A DNA stretch of 32,346 nucleotides from Streptomyces odonnellii (GCF_000981895.1 NZ_LATD01000076.1:1-32346); one strand, 5' to 3'; counted from the first letter of the stretch, positions 7,603 to 15,075 are shown. The notes: generated by a model from the sequence alone, not told the origin. A program made the numbers and translations.

Positions 7603-8609
7603 CCACGCGTACTACTCAGATGAGCCAGCCCGCGCAGAGCCCCCGGCCCGCCGAGGCCGTCCGGAGCAGGAGTGTCCCGGCGGCCGAGACCGCCCCTGAC
7701 GTACGGGCGGCCAACGCGGACCGCACCGTGTTCCTGCTCGCCCACACCGGCAGGCCCGCGGCGGTCCGCAGCGCCGAACTGGTCGTGAACGGCCTGGTGC
7801 GGAACGGTCTCGGCGTACGGGTCCTGGCCACGGAGGCGGCCGATCTGCCGCTCCCGCCGGCCGTCGAGACCGTCCCCGAGACCGCCCCCGACGTACTCGA
7901 CGGCTGCGAACTGCTCATCGTGCTCGGCGGCGACGGGACGCTGCTGCGCGGCGCCGCCTTCGCCCGGGCCTCCGGCGTGCCCATGCTCGGGGTCAATTTG
8001 GGCAGGGTCGGCTTCCTCGCCGAGGCGGAGCGCGACGATCTGGACAAGGTCGTCAACCGCGTGGTCACCCGCGCGTATGAGGTCGAGGAGCGGATGACGA
8101 TCGATGTCGTCGTGCACAGCAACGGCGATGTGGTCCACCGCGACTGGGCGCTCAACGAGGCGGCCGTACAGAAGGTCTCGCCCGAGCGGATGCTCGAAGT
8201 GGTCCTGGAGATCGACGGACGGCCGGTCACCGCCTTCGGCTGCGACGGGATCGTCTGCGCCACCCCCACCGGGTCGACGGCGTACGCCTTCTCGGCGGGC
8301 GGTCCGGTCGTCTGGCCGGAGGTCGAGGCCCTGCTCATGGTGCCGATCAGCGCACATGCCCTGTTCGCGAAGCCGCTGGTCACCTCGCCGACCACGGTGC
8401 TCGCGGTGGAGGTGCAGGCACACACGCCGAACGGGGTGCTGTGGTGCGACGGGCGCAGAACCGTCGAGCTGCCCCGGGGAGCGCGGGTCGAGGTACGGCG
8501 TGGAGCCGTGCCCGTACGGCTGGCGCGGCTGCACCACGCGTCGTTCGCGGACCGGCTGGTGGCCAAGTTCGCACTGCCGGTCTCCGGCTGGCGCGGGGCG
8601 CCCCACTGA
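7599..8609 (+). CDS. nadK: NAD kinase
   Basis: It phosphorylates NAD to NADP in the cytosol. The start chosen is TTG 7599: a strong GGAGGGA (7587-7593) lies 5 nt upstream and the codon overlaps the tlyA stop. ATG 7620 is an alternative, 7 codons shorter. The product is 336 aa, long for the family because of an N-terminal extension of about 45 residues that looks disordered. The core begins at RTVFLLAHTGRP. Diagnostic motifs are VLGGDGTLLRG (GGDGT near 110), GVNLGRVGFLAE, the NEAAV catalytic block, and TPTGSTAYAFSAGGP for NAD binding. recN follows after 68 nt. Confidence 0.95.
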   Translation: MTTRTTQMSQPAQSPRPAEAVRSRSVPAAETAPDVRAANADRTVFLLAHTGRPAAVRSAELVVNGLVRNGLGVRVLATEAADLPLPPAVETVPETAPDVLDGCELLIVLGGDGTLLRGAAFARASGVPMLGVNLGRVGFLAEAERDDLDKVVNRVVTRAYEVEERMTIDVVVHSNGDVVHRDWALNEAAVQKVSPERMLEVVLEIDGRPVTAFGCDGIVCATPTGSTAYAFSAGGPVVWPEVEALLMVPISAHALFAKPLVTSPTTVLAVEVQAHTPNGVLWCDGRRTVELPRGARVEVRRGAVPVRLARLHHASFADRLVAKFALPVSGWRGAPH

Positions 8610-8677
8610 GCACGGGCGGGGGAACCTCGGGTGGGGGCCGTCGCGCGGCGGGGTCCGGACCTCGTATGGTCATGACC

Positions 8678-10420
8678 GTGTTGGAGGAGATGCGGATACG
8701 GTCGCTCGGGGTCATCGACGACGCGGTCGTCGAGCTGTCGCCAGGCTTCACCGCGGTGACCGGTGAGACAGGCGCGGGCAAGACCATGGTCGTCACCAGT
8801 CTGGGACTGCTGCTCGGCGGCCGGGCCGATCCGGCGCTGGTACGGATCGGCGCGAAGTCGGCGGTCGTCGAGGGCCGGCTCACCATGGCCGCGGGCGCGC
8901 CCGCGGCCGTACGGGCCGAGGAGGCCGGGGCCGAGCTGGAGGACGGGACGCTGCTGATCAGCAGGACCGTCTCCGCCGAGGGACGCTCGCGCGCGCACCT
9001 GGGCGGGCGCTCGGTGCCGGTGGGCGTGCTGACGGAGCTGGCGGACGATCTGGTCGCGGTGCACGGCCAGACCGACCAGCAGGGGCTGCTGCGGCCCGCG
9101 CGGCAGCGCAAGGCCCTCGACCGGTACGCGGGCGACGCGGTTGCCGCGCCCCACACCGCGTACACCGTGGCGTACCGGCGGCTGCGGGCCGTCGCCGCGG
9201 AGCTGGAGGAGCTGACCACGCGGGCCCGTGAGCGCGCGCAGGAGGCCGATCTGCTGCGCTTCGGGCTGAACGAGGTCGCGGCCGTCGAGCCGCGGGCGGG
9301 CGAGGACACCGAACTGGCCGCCGAGGCGGAGCGGCTCGGGCACGCGGAGGCGCTGGCGTCCGCTGCGGCCCTCGCGCACGGCGCGCTGGCGGGCAATCCC
9401 GAGGACCCGGAGGGCGTCGACGCGACGACGCTGGTCGCGGGCGCGGGACGGGCGCTGGAGGCCGTACGGTCCCACGACCCGGCGCTCGCCGGACTCGCCG
9501 ACCGGATGGGCGAGATCTCCATCCTGCTGGCGGACGTGGCGGGCGAACTGGCCGGTTACGCGGACAATCTGGACGCCGATCCACGGCGGCTGGCCGCGGT
9601 GGAGGAGCGGCGTGCCGCGCTCAACGCGCTGATCCGCAAGTACGGCGAGGACATCGCGGCGGTGCTGGCCTGGGCGGAGGAGAGCGCGGCGCGGCTCATG
9701 GAGCTGGAGAGCGACGACGACCGGATCGCGGAGCTGACGGCCGAGCGGGACGCGCTGCGCGCCGAACTGTCCGGACTCGCCCAGGCGTTGACCGACGCCC
9801 GCACCGAGGCCGCGGCGCGCTTCGCCGACGCGGTCACGGCCGAGCTGGCGTCGCTGGCGATGCCGCACGCGCGGGTCTCGTTCGACATCCGCCAGACCGA
9901 GGCCGCGGACGAGCTGTCCGGCGTCGAGGTGGGCGGGCGCTCCGTGGTGTACGGGCCGCACGGCGCCGACGAGGTCGAACTCCTCCTCGCCCCCCACCCG
10001 GGCGCCCAGCCCCGGCCGATCGGCAAGGGCGCGTCGGGCGGTGAGCTGTCGCGGGTGATGCTCGCGGTGGAGGTGGTCTTCGCGGGGTCCGATCCCGTAC
10101 CGACGTATCTCTTCGACGAGGTCGACGCGGGCGTCGGCGGCAAGGCGGCGGTCGAGGTGGGCCGCCGGCTCGCGAAGCTCGCGACGTCCGCGCAGGTGGT
10201 GGTCGTGACGCACCTTCCCCAGGTCGCGGCGTTCGCCGACCGCCAGCTCCTGGTGAAGAAGACGAACGACGGCTCGGTGACGCGGTCGGGGGTGACGGTG
10301 CTGGAGGGGGAGGACCGGGTACGGGAGCTGTCGCGGATGCTGGCGGGCCAGGAGGACTCGGAAACGGCGCGGGCGCACGCGGAAGAACTACTGGCCTCAG
10401 CGAGGACGCCTCCCGGCTAG
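8678..10420 (+). CDS. recN: DNA repair protein RecN
   Basis: RecN is an SMC-like ATPase that acts at double-strand breaks. Walker A GETGAGKT is at about 29-36. A long central coiled coil (roughly 160-370) contains E/A/R-rich helices. The ABC signature is GASGGELSRVMLA, Walker B is TYLFDEVDAGVGGKAA near 475, and the switch His is in VVVTHLPQVAAFAD. At 580 aa it is full length. GTG 8678 is chosen because TATGGT (8665-8670) would be a -10 box 7 nt upstream, giving a leaderless mRNA. ATG 8666, ATG 8672 and ATG 8690 are in-frame alternatives. The TAG stop at 10418-10420 is built from the TA target dinucleotide plus the first G of the adjacent MITE, so the native 3' end may differ from that of relatives lacking the insertion. 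Confidence 0.94.
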   Translation: MLEEMRIRSLGVIDDAVVELSPGFTAVTGETGAGKTMVVTSLGLLLGGRADPALVRIGAKSAVVEGRLTMAAGAPAAVRAEEAGAELEDGTLLISRTVSAEGRSRAHLGGRSVPVGVLTELADDLVAVHGQTDQQGLLRPARQRKALDRYAGDAVAAPHTAYTVAYRRLRAVAAELEELTTRARERAQEADLLRFGLNEVAAVEPRAGEDTELAAEAERLGHAEALASAAALAHGALAGNPEDPEGVDATTLVAGAGRALEAVRSHDPALAGLADRMGEISILLADVAGELAGYADNLDADPRRLAAVEERRAALNALIRKYGEDIAAVLAWAEESAARLMELESDDDRIAELTAERDALRAELSGLAQALTDARTEAAARFADAVTAELASLAMPHARVSFDIRQTEAADELSGVEVGGRSVVYGPHGADEVELLLAPHPGAQPRPIGKGASGGELSRVMLAVEVVFAGSDPVPTYLFDEVDAGVGGKAAVEVGRRLAKLATSAQVVVVTHLPQVAAFADRQLLVKKTNDGSVTRSGVTVLEGEDRVRELSRMLAGQEDSETARAHAEELLASARTPPG

Positions 10421-10615
10421 GCCCTGTCCGGCCGATCTTCGCGGGCCCGCGACGCCTGGCACGGCACCTCGCTGCGTTGTCGGAGTCGCCCGAGTACGTC
10501 CAGTACACGGGCGATCCTCCGCCTTGCGATGCTCCCCCGTGGCCTGAACGGCACGGGAGGGACCCCCCGCACCAGACGCCGCGGTCTGATCCACGAAGAT
10601 CGACCGGACAGGACC
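10420..10615. mobile_element. MITE-like non-autonomous element, copy 1 (196 bp)
   Basis: The ends are imperfect terminal inverted repeats: GGCCCTGTCCGGCCGATCTT on the left matches the reverse complement of the right end with 2 mismatches over about 22 bp. Each end abuts a TA dinucleotide (10418-10419 and 10616-10617), consistent with a TA target-site duplication. The interior is a long imperfect palindrome centred near GTACGTCCAGTAC (10494-10506). There is no transposase gene. A near-identical copy lies at 30754-30916. TA duplication is used by IS630/Tc1-mariner elements and some IS5-group elements; which family mobilised this one cannot be decided here. It separates the convergent genes recN and the response regulator and may act as their terminator. 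Confidence 0.88.
10533..10566. repeat. Nested palindromic insert inside MITE copy 1
   Basis: Copy 1 has 34 nt here where copy 2 has a single A (a net 33-bp difference); the two sides otherwise align without gaps. The insert is itself an inverted repeat, with CCCCCGTG and CACGGGAGGG arms around GCCTGAACGG. It looks like a second small palindromic repeat family that landed in the element, or an ancestral arm deleted from copy 2. Confidence 0.7.
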
Positions 10616-11286
10616 TAGGCGGGGGGCGAGCCGGCTCGGACCAGGCCCGACTCGTACGCCAGTACCACCACCTGCACCCGGTCCCGCAGTCCCAGCTTGG
10701 TCAGGATCCGGCCCACATGCGTCTTCACCGTCGCTTCCGACAGCACCAGCCGCCCCGCGATCTCACCGTTCGACAGCCCCTGCGCGACCAGCAGCATCAC
10801 CTCGCGCTCGCGGTCGGTGAGCCGGTCCAGCTCCTTGTTGCGTGGCTTCGTGCTCGTCGGGAGCATCGGCGAGAAGCGGTCGAGCAGGCGCCGGGTCGTG
10901 GACGGGGCGACCACCGCGTCCCCGCTGTGCACCGAGCGGATCGCGCTGAGCAGTTCGCCGGGCGGCACGTCCTTCAGCATGAAGCCGCTCGCCCCGGCCT
11001 TGAGCCCGGAGAAGGCGTACTCGTCGAGGTCGAAGGTGGTCAGGATGAGCACCTTCGGAGCGCCCGGTTCCGCGCAGATGCGGCGGGTCGCCTCGACGCC
11101 GTCGAGCCGGGGCATCCGGACGTCCATCAACACGACGTCCACGGTCACGGTGCGGAGGTTCTCGATCGCCTCCGCGCCGTCCCCGGCCTCCGCGACCACC
11201 TCCATGTCCGGCTGCGCGGCCAGCACCATACGGAAGCCGGTACGCAACAGGACCTGGTCGTCGACGAGCATCACACGGATCGTCAT
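10615..11286 (-). CDS. NarL/FixJ-family two-component response regulator
   Basis: The product is 223 aa. Receiver domain 1-120 has acidic residues D9/D10, phospho-acceptor D55 in VVLMDVRMPRLDG, switch Thr in LILTTFD, and Lys in GFMLKD. A LuxR-type HTH follows at about 155-215 (LTDREREVMLLVAQGLSNGEIAGRLVLSEATVKTHVGRILTKLGLRDR). ATG 11286 has AGGAA about 8 nt upstream. The histidine kinase gene ends 90 bp upstream on the same strand, so the two form a sensor/regulator operon. The TAG stop (10617-10615) is formed by the MITE border. An overlapping 6-codon upstream ORF, produced by a tandem duplication of the start region, precedes the gene. The target genes are not known. Confidence 0.93.
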   Translation of the reverse strand: MTIRVMLVDDQVLLRTGFRMVLAAQPDMEVVAEAGDGAEAIENLRTVTVDVVLMDVRMPRLDGVEATRRICAEPGAPKVLILTTFDLDEYAFSGLKAGASGFMLKDVPPGELLSAIRSVHSGDAVVAPSTTRRLLDRFSPMLPTSTKPRNKELDRLTDREREVMLLVAQGLSNGEIAGRLVLSEATVKTHVGRILTKLGLRDRVQVVVLAYESGLVRAGSPPA

Positions 11287-11303
11287 CTGCGGGTTCCTGT
11301 CAT
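11283..11303 (-). CDS. Six-codon upstream ORF overlapping the response-regulator start
   Basis: ATG 11303 begins a frame encoding MTGTRR. Its TGA stop (11285-11283) overlaps the response-regulator ATG (11286-11284) in an ATGA arrangement. The frame exists because the ribosome-binding site and start are duplicated in tandem (see the repeat at 11284-11317). AGGAA precedes both ATGs at the same distance, so this mini-ORF could be translated and couple into the regulator. Whether it matters biologically is inference. Confidence 0.4.
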   Translation of the reverse strand: MTGTRR

Positions 11304-11317
11304 CTGCGGATTCCTTA
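11284..11317. repeat. Tandem 17-bp duplication of RBS plus start codon
   Basis: Two adjacent 17-bp units (11284-11300 and 11301-11317) share 14 positions. On the minus strand each reads AGGAA-YCCGCAG-ATGAC or close to it, that is, a Shine-Dalgarno and an ATG. A third partial copy (CTGCGGGTTCCT) lies at about 11329-11340. Confidence 0.75.
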
Positions 11318-11376
11318 ATCGGTGAAGGCTGCGGGTTCCTCGTCGGTGAGGGCGGGACCTGGTGCCCCGCCCGGCA

Positions 11377-12576
11377 CTAGTGCGCGGGTTTCAGCGGGAG
11401 CAGCGCGCTGATCCGGAAGCCGCCGCCCGGCCGCGGGCCGGCGTCCAGCGTGCCGCCCACCATCCCGACCCGCTCGCGCATACCGATCAGACCGTGACCG
11501 CGCCCGTCGGCACCGCCGTCCTCGTACAGTTCGTGTGCCGCGCCCCGGCCGTCGTCCTCGACGAGCAGCCCGAGCCCGTCGTCGAAGTAGACCAGACGCA
11601 CACTGGCGCCGACATCCGGGCCGCCGTGCTTGCGGCTGTTGGTGAGGGCCTCCTGCACGATGCGGTACGCGGTCAGCTCGACCCCGCTGGGCAGGGGCCG
11701 CGGAGTGCCCTCGATCTTGAAGTCGACGCGGAGACCGGCGCCCCGTACCTTCTCGACCAGTTCCTCGATCTGCCCGACATCGGGCTGCGGCACGTACTCA
11801 CCGCTCTCCTTGGCGTCGCCGGTCCGCAGCACACCGAGCAGCCTGCGCATCTCGGCCAGCGCCTGCCGGCCGGTGCTCGAAATGGTCTCCAGGGCCTCTT
11901 TCGCCTGGTCGGGCGCCGCGTCCAGCACATAGGCCGCGCCGTCCGCCTGGACCACCATCACCGAGACATTGTGTGCGACGACATCGTGCAGCTCACGCGC
12001 GATCCGGGCGCGCTCGGCGGCCACCGCCACCTTGGCCTGCGCCTCGCGTTCCTTCTCCAGCCGGGTGGCGCGCTCCTCGAGCTGGTCGAAGTAGGCGCGA
12101 CGGGTACGGAAGGAGTCGCCCAGCACCCAGGCGAGGGCGAACGGCACGCTCATGATGACGGACACGATGACCCGCCCCGCGATGCTGGACTCCTCCTGGG
12201 GCCAGCGCACCTGGGAGATCGGAGCGGCCAGCAGCCCGCCGATCAGGCCGAGTTGGGAGGCCCAGCGCGGTCCGCCCTGCGCCGCGACGGTGTAGATGGC
12301 CACCAGCATCGCGAAGTCAGCCGGGTTCACCGGCACATCGAGCGCGACCTGTACGACCCCCAGCGCCAGCACCAGCACCAGCGTCTTCTCGGGCGCCCGG
12401 CGGCGCAGCGCCACGGCGAGACTGAGCAGCGCGACCGTCGGGATGGCCACCAGGCGCGGCCCCACCCCCGAGGTCTGCTGGACCGCCCACAGCAGAGAGA
12501 ACCCGAAGAGCAGGACAGCCCAGAAGCTGTCGACGCCCGTCGGGTGTCTGCGGAGAAAGTCGTAGAAGCGCTGCAC
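11377..12576 (-). CDS. Two-component sensor histidine kinase (HisKA_3 family)
   Basis: The product is 399 aa from GTG 12576. The N-terminal half (about 15-155) is hydrophobic with roughly four to five membrane segments and little extracytoplasmic sequence, so the signal may be sensed in or near the membrane. A short coiled coil (YFDQLEERATRLEKEREAQAKVAVAAERARIARELHD) leads to the phospho-accepting His, about residue 197, in RELHDVVAHNVSVM. The ATPase domain has YRIVQEALTNSRKHGG (N box), VEDDGRGA (G1) and GHGLIGMRERVGMVGG (G2). No Shine-Dalgarno is evident; TACGCT at 12584-12589 (minus strand) lies 7 nt before the GTG, so a leaderless start is likely. It is divergent from the methyltransferase gene at 12673. 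Confidence 0.92.
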   Translation of the reverse strand: MQRFYDFLRRHPTGVDSFWAVLLFGFSLLWAVQQTSGVGPRLVAIPTVALLSLAVALRRRAPEKTLVLVLALGVVQVALDVPVNPADFAMLVAIYTVAAQGGPRWASQLGLIGGLLAAPISQVRWPQEESSIAGRVIVSVIMSVPFALAWVLGDSFRTRRAYFDQLEERATRLEKEREAQAKVAVAAERARIARELHDVVAHNVSVMVVQADGAAYVLDAAPDQAKEALETISSTGRQALAEMRRLLGVLRTGDAKESGEYVPQPDVGQIEELVEKVRGAGLRVDFKIEGTPRPLPSGVELTAYRIVQEALTNSRKHGGPDVGASVRLVYFDDGLGLLVEDDGRGAAHELYEDGGADGRGHGLIGMRERVGMVGGTLDAGPRPGGGFRISALLPLKPAH

Positions 12577-12583
12577 GTAACCC

Positions 12584-12589
12584 AGCGTA
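12584..12589 (-). promoter_or_regulatory. Putative -10 box for the two-component operon
   Basis: On the minus strand TACGCT (TAnnnT) sits 7 nt upstream of GTG 12576. A TTGACC -35-like hexamer lies at 12611-12616, but the 21-nt spacer is longer than optimal. It lies in the 96-bp divergent region shared with the midA-like gene. Confidence 0.45.
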
Positions 12590-12672
12590 GGTAAATGGGG
12601 ACGACGGAAGGGTCAACCGGAGGGTCGATCCGGTCGGCGGAAGCGTACTCCCCAAGGTGGAGACTTGGCTCC

Positions 12673-13737
12673 GTGACGGATGAGACAGGCGGGCCGCGGG
12701 CGGTCCGGGGTATCCGAAACGGGCCACGGCCCGAGCGATGGCGCACGGCGGCCGAGGCCGCGCTCTACGGTCCCGGGGGCTTCTACCTGCGGCCCGAGGG
12801 GCCCGCCGGGCATTTCCGTACCTCGGTGCACGCCTCCCCGCTGTTCGCCACCGCCGTCGCCCGGCTGCTCACCGCGACCGCCGGGCGGCTCGGTACGGAC
12901 GAGGTGGCGCTGGTGGACATCGGCGCGGGCCGCGGCGAGCTGCTGACCGGAATCCTGGCCGCGCTCCCCGGCGTACTCACGGAGGGGCTCGCGGTCCGGC
13001 CGTACGCCGTCGAGCGCGCCGCGCGCCCCCCGGGCCTGGATCCGCGGATCGAGTGGTGCGCCGAGCCGCCGCCCGGAGTCAGCGGGCTGGTCTTCGCCAA
13101 TGAATGGCTGGACAACGTCCCTGTCGACATCGCGGAGACCGACGCGGATGGAACTGTACGGTATGTCCTGGTACGGCCGGACGGCTCCGAGGAGCCGGGC
13201 GAACCTGTCGACGGGCCGGACGCGGAGTGGCTCGCCCGCTGGTGGCCGGGGGCCGGGCCGGGCAGCCGGGCGGAGATCGGCCGGCCGCGCGACGAGGCGT
13301 GGGCGGCGGCCGTCGCCACGCTGGAGCGGGGGCTCGCGGTGGCCGTGGACTACGCGCACGTACGGGACGGCCGGCCGCCCTTCGGTACGCTCACCGGCTT
13401 CCGCGCGGGGCGCGAGGTGCCCCCCGTACCGGACGGGAGCTGCGACCTCACCGCCCATGTGGCGCTGGACGCCTGCGCGCTGCCGGGCGCCGTACTGCTC
13501 AGCCAGCGCGAGGCGCTGGGCGCCCTCGGCGTGAACGGTTCGCGTCCGCCGCTGTCCCTGGCCACCGCCGACCCGGCGGCGTATGTACGGGCGCTTTCGA
13601 CGGCCGGCGAGGCGGCGGAACTGACGGCGCGCGGCGGTCTCGGCGACTTCGGCTGGCTGATGCAGCCCGTCGGCATCGAACCACCGGACCTCGGAAGCGG
13701 GCCCCAGCGCCCGACGGCAAGATCTCAGCACCGCTAG
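12673..13737 (+). CDS. MidA/NDUFAF7-family SAM-dependent methyltransferase (COG1565, DUF185)
   Basis: The product is 354 aa from GTG 12673 ([13 protein letters not shown]). An upstream in-frame ATG at 12595 is possible but would place the start very close to the kinase promoter. The family pattern is clear. Substrate-proximal [30 protein letters not shown] corresponds to the F(Y)...G.DF.TSPE region. [11 protein letters not shown] near residue 80 is SAM motif [16 protein letters not shown] near 140 matches the N/DE-ALPV signature, and [12 protein letters not shown] matches the DYG motif. Mitochondrial NDUFAF7/MidA dimethylates an arginine of the complex I subunit NDUFS2, the NuoD homologue. 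Here the next gene, 58 bp downstream, encodes a NuoD paralogue, which suggests an enzyme/substrate pair; that part is inference. Confidence 0.87.
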   Translation: MTDETGGPRAVRGIRNGPRPERWRTAAEAALYGPGGFYLRPEGPAGHFRTSVHASPLFATAVARLLTATAGRLGTDEVALVDIGAGRGELLTGILAALPGVLTEGLAVRPYAVERAARPPGLDPRIEWCAEPPPGVSGLVFANEWLDNVPVDIAETDADGTVRYVLVRPDGSEEPGEPVDGPDAEWLARWWPGAGPGSRAEIGRPRDEAWAAAVATLERGLAVAVDYAHVRDGRPPFGTLTGFRAGREVPPVPDGSCDLTAHVALDACALPGAVLLSQREALGALGVNGSRPPLSLATADPAAYVRALSTAGEAAELTARGGLGDFGWLMQPVGIEPPDLGSGPQRPTARSQHR

Positions 13738-13795
13738 GCCTCAGCGCCGCTGGGCCTAGGGCAGTCCCCAGCCGGCCTCTGAGAGACTGTCGCCC

Positions 13796-14947
13796 ATGAC
13801 GGAGACCACCCGGACGACGGTCGGCATCGGCGGCGCCGCGGAGAGCACCGACATGGTGCTCAACATCGGGCCGCAGCACCCCTCCACCCACGGTGTGCTC
13901 CGCCTCCGCCTCGTGCTGGACGGCGAGGTGATCCGCAGCGCGGAGCCGGTCATCGGCTATATGCACCGGGGCGCGGAGAAGCTCTTCGAGGCGCGCGACT
14001 ACCGGCAGGTCGTGGTGCTCGCCAACCGCCACGACTGGCTCTCGGCGTTCTCCAACGAGCTGGGCGTGGTGATGGCCGTCGAGCGGATGCTCGGCATGGA
14101 GGTGCCCGAGCGCGCCGTCTGGACCAGGACCCTGCTGGCCGAACTGAACCGCGTACTGAACCATCTGATGTTCATCGGCTCATACCCCCTCGAACTGGGC
14201 GGTATCACCCCGGTGTTCTACGCATTCCGGGAGCGCGAGGAACTCCAGGCCGTGATGGAGGAGGTCTCCGGCGGCCGGATGCACTACATGTTCAACCGGG
14301 TCGGCGGCCTCAAGGAGGACCTGCCCGCGGGATGGCTCGGCCGGGCCAGGCACGCGGTCGCGGAGGTCCGCTCACGGATGGACGTGTACGACCGGCTGGT
14401 CCTCGGCAACGAGATCTTCCGGGGCCGCACCGGCGGAGTCGGGGTGCTGTCGCGGGAGGCGGTGCACGCGTACGGGGTGTCCGGACCGATCGCCCGCGCC
14501 TCCGGGGTCGACTTCGATCTGCGCAGGGACGAGCCGTATCTCGCGTACGGCGAACTCCAGGACACCCTCAGGGTGATCACCCGCCAGGACGGCGACTGTC
14601 TCGCCCGCTTCGAATGCCTGCTGGACCAGACGCACAACGCGCTGGAGCTGGCGGACGCGTGTCTGGACCGGATCGCGGAGCTGCCGCCCGGGCCGATCAA
14701 CCAGCGGCTGCCGAAGGTGCTGAAGGCGCCCGAGGGACACACCTACGCCTGGACCGAGAACCCGCTCGGCATCAATGGCTACTACCTGGTCTCGAAGGGC
14801 GAGAAGACCCCGTACCGGCTGAAGCTCCGCTCGGCCTCGTTCAACAACATCCAGGCGCTGACCGAACTGCTGCCCGGGACGCAGGTCGCGGACATGGTGG
14901 CGATCCTGGGTTCGCTCTTCTTCGTGGTCGGCGACATCGACAAGTAA
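13796..14947 (+). CDS. Stand-alone NADH dehydrogenase subunit D paralogue (NuoD2-like)
   Basis: The product is 383 aa. It starts at ATG 13796 with no Shine-Dalgarno and is probably leaderless. It aligns over its length with complex I 49-kDa/Nuo[90 protein letters not shown], and a C-terminal segment [45 protein letters not shown]. The quinone-site His (H32, equivalent to Thermus Nqo4 His38) is kept. The partner Tyr (Nqo4 Tyr87) is Trp (W81). R58 is at the position methylated in mitochondrial NDUFS2. No hydrogenase Cys ligands are present. None of the other nuo genes is nearby, so it either swaps into complex I or works in another complex; its function is unproven. Confidence 0.88.
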   Translation: MTETTRTTVGIGGAAESTDMVLNIGPQHPSTHGVLRLRLVLDGEVIRSAEPVIGYMHRGAEKLFEARDYRQVVVLANRHDWLSAFSNELGVVMAVERMLGMEVPERAVWTRTLLAELNRVLNHLMFIGSYPLELGGITPVFYAFREREELQAVMEEVSGGRMHYMFNRVGGLKEDLPAGWLGRARHAVAEVRSRMDVYDRLVLGNEIFRGRTGGVGVLSREAVHAYGVSGPIARASGVDFDLRRDEPYLAYGELQDTLRVITRQDGDCLARFECLLDQTHNALELADACLDRIAELPPGPINQRLPKVLKAPEGHTYAWTENPLGINGYYLVSKGEKTPYRLKLRSASFNNIQALTELLPGTQVADMVAILGSLFFVVGDIDK

Positions 14948-14963
14948 TCGGAAAGCAATCGGC

Positions 14964-14997
14964 AAGCGGTCGGCACACGCCGGGCGCCGACCGCTTT
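14964..14997 (+). terminator. Terminator of nuoD2-like gene
   Basis: AAGCGGTCGGC (14964-14974) and GCCGACCGCTT (14986-14996) form an 11-bp perfect stem with an 11-nt loop, 17 nt after the stop codon. The right arm runs into the first unit of the 17-bp tandem repeat. Confidence 0.75.
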
Positions 14998-15075
14998 CAC
15001 GCGCTGGCGGCCTTCACGTGCCGACCGCTTTCACATGCTGATGGCTTTCACGTGCTGACGGCCTTCACGTGCTGA
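14991..15075. repeat. Five-unit 17-bp tandem repeat (minisatellite)
   Basis: Five contiguous 17-bp units run 14991-15007, 15008-15024, 15025-15041, 15042-15058 and 15059-15075, with consensus close to CGGCTTTCACGTGCTGA. Units 2, 4 and 5 contain the palindrome CACGTG; units 1 and 3 vary (CACGCG, CACATG). The array begins within the nuoD2 terminator arm and its last unit includes the stop codon of the opposing gene (15067-15065). Confidence 0.9.

Noticed and set aside
7616..10378. A 920-codon minus-strand open frame across nadK and recN
   Set aside because: Both genes are certain on the plus strand; the antisense frame is a product of high GC content with Arg/His/Leu-rich random-like sequence.
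10477..11325. Open frame beginning MSESPEYVQYTGDPPPCDA inside MITE copy 1, with a matching frame at 30811-31212 in copy 2
   Set aside because: The shared N-terminus comes only from the repeat; the rest is antisense to the response regulator or in non-coding sequence. It is not a transposase.
13796..14947. NuoD paralogue considered as a NiFe hydrogenase large subunit
   Set aside because: The N- and C-terminal Cys pairs that bind nickel are absent; alignment follows complex I NuoD.
14991..15075. Tandem repeats considered as a CRISPR array
   Set aside because: Units are contiguous with no spacers and are only 17 bp; no cas genes are present.
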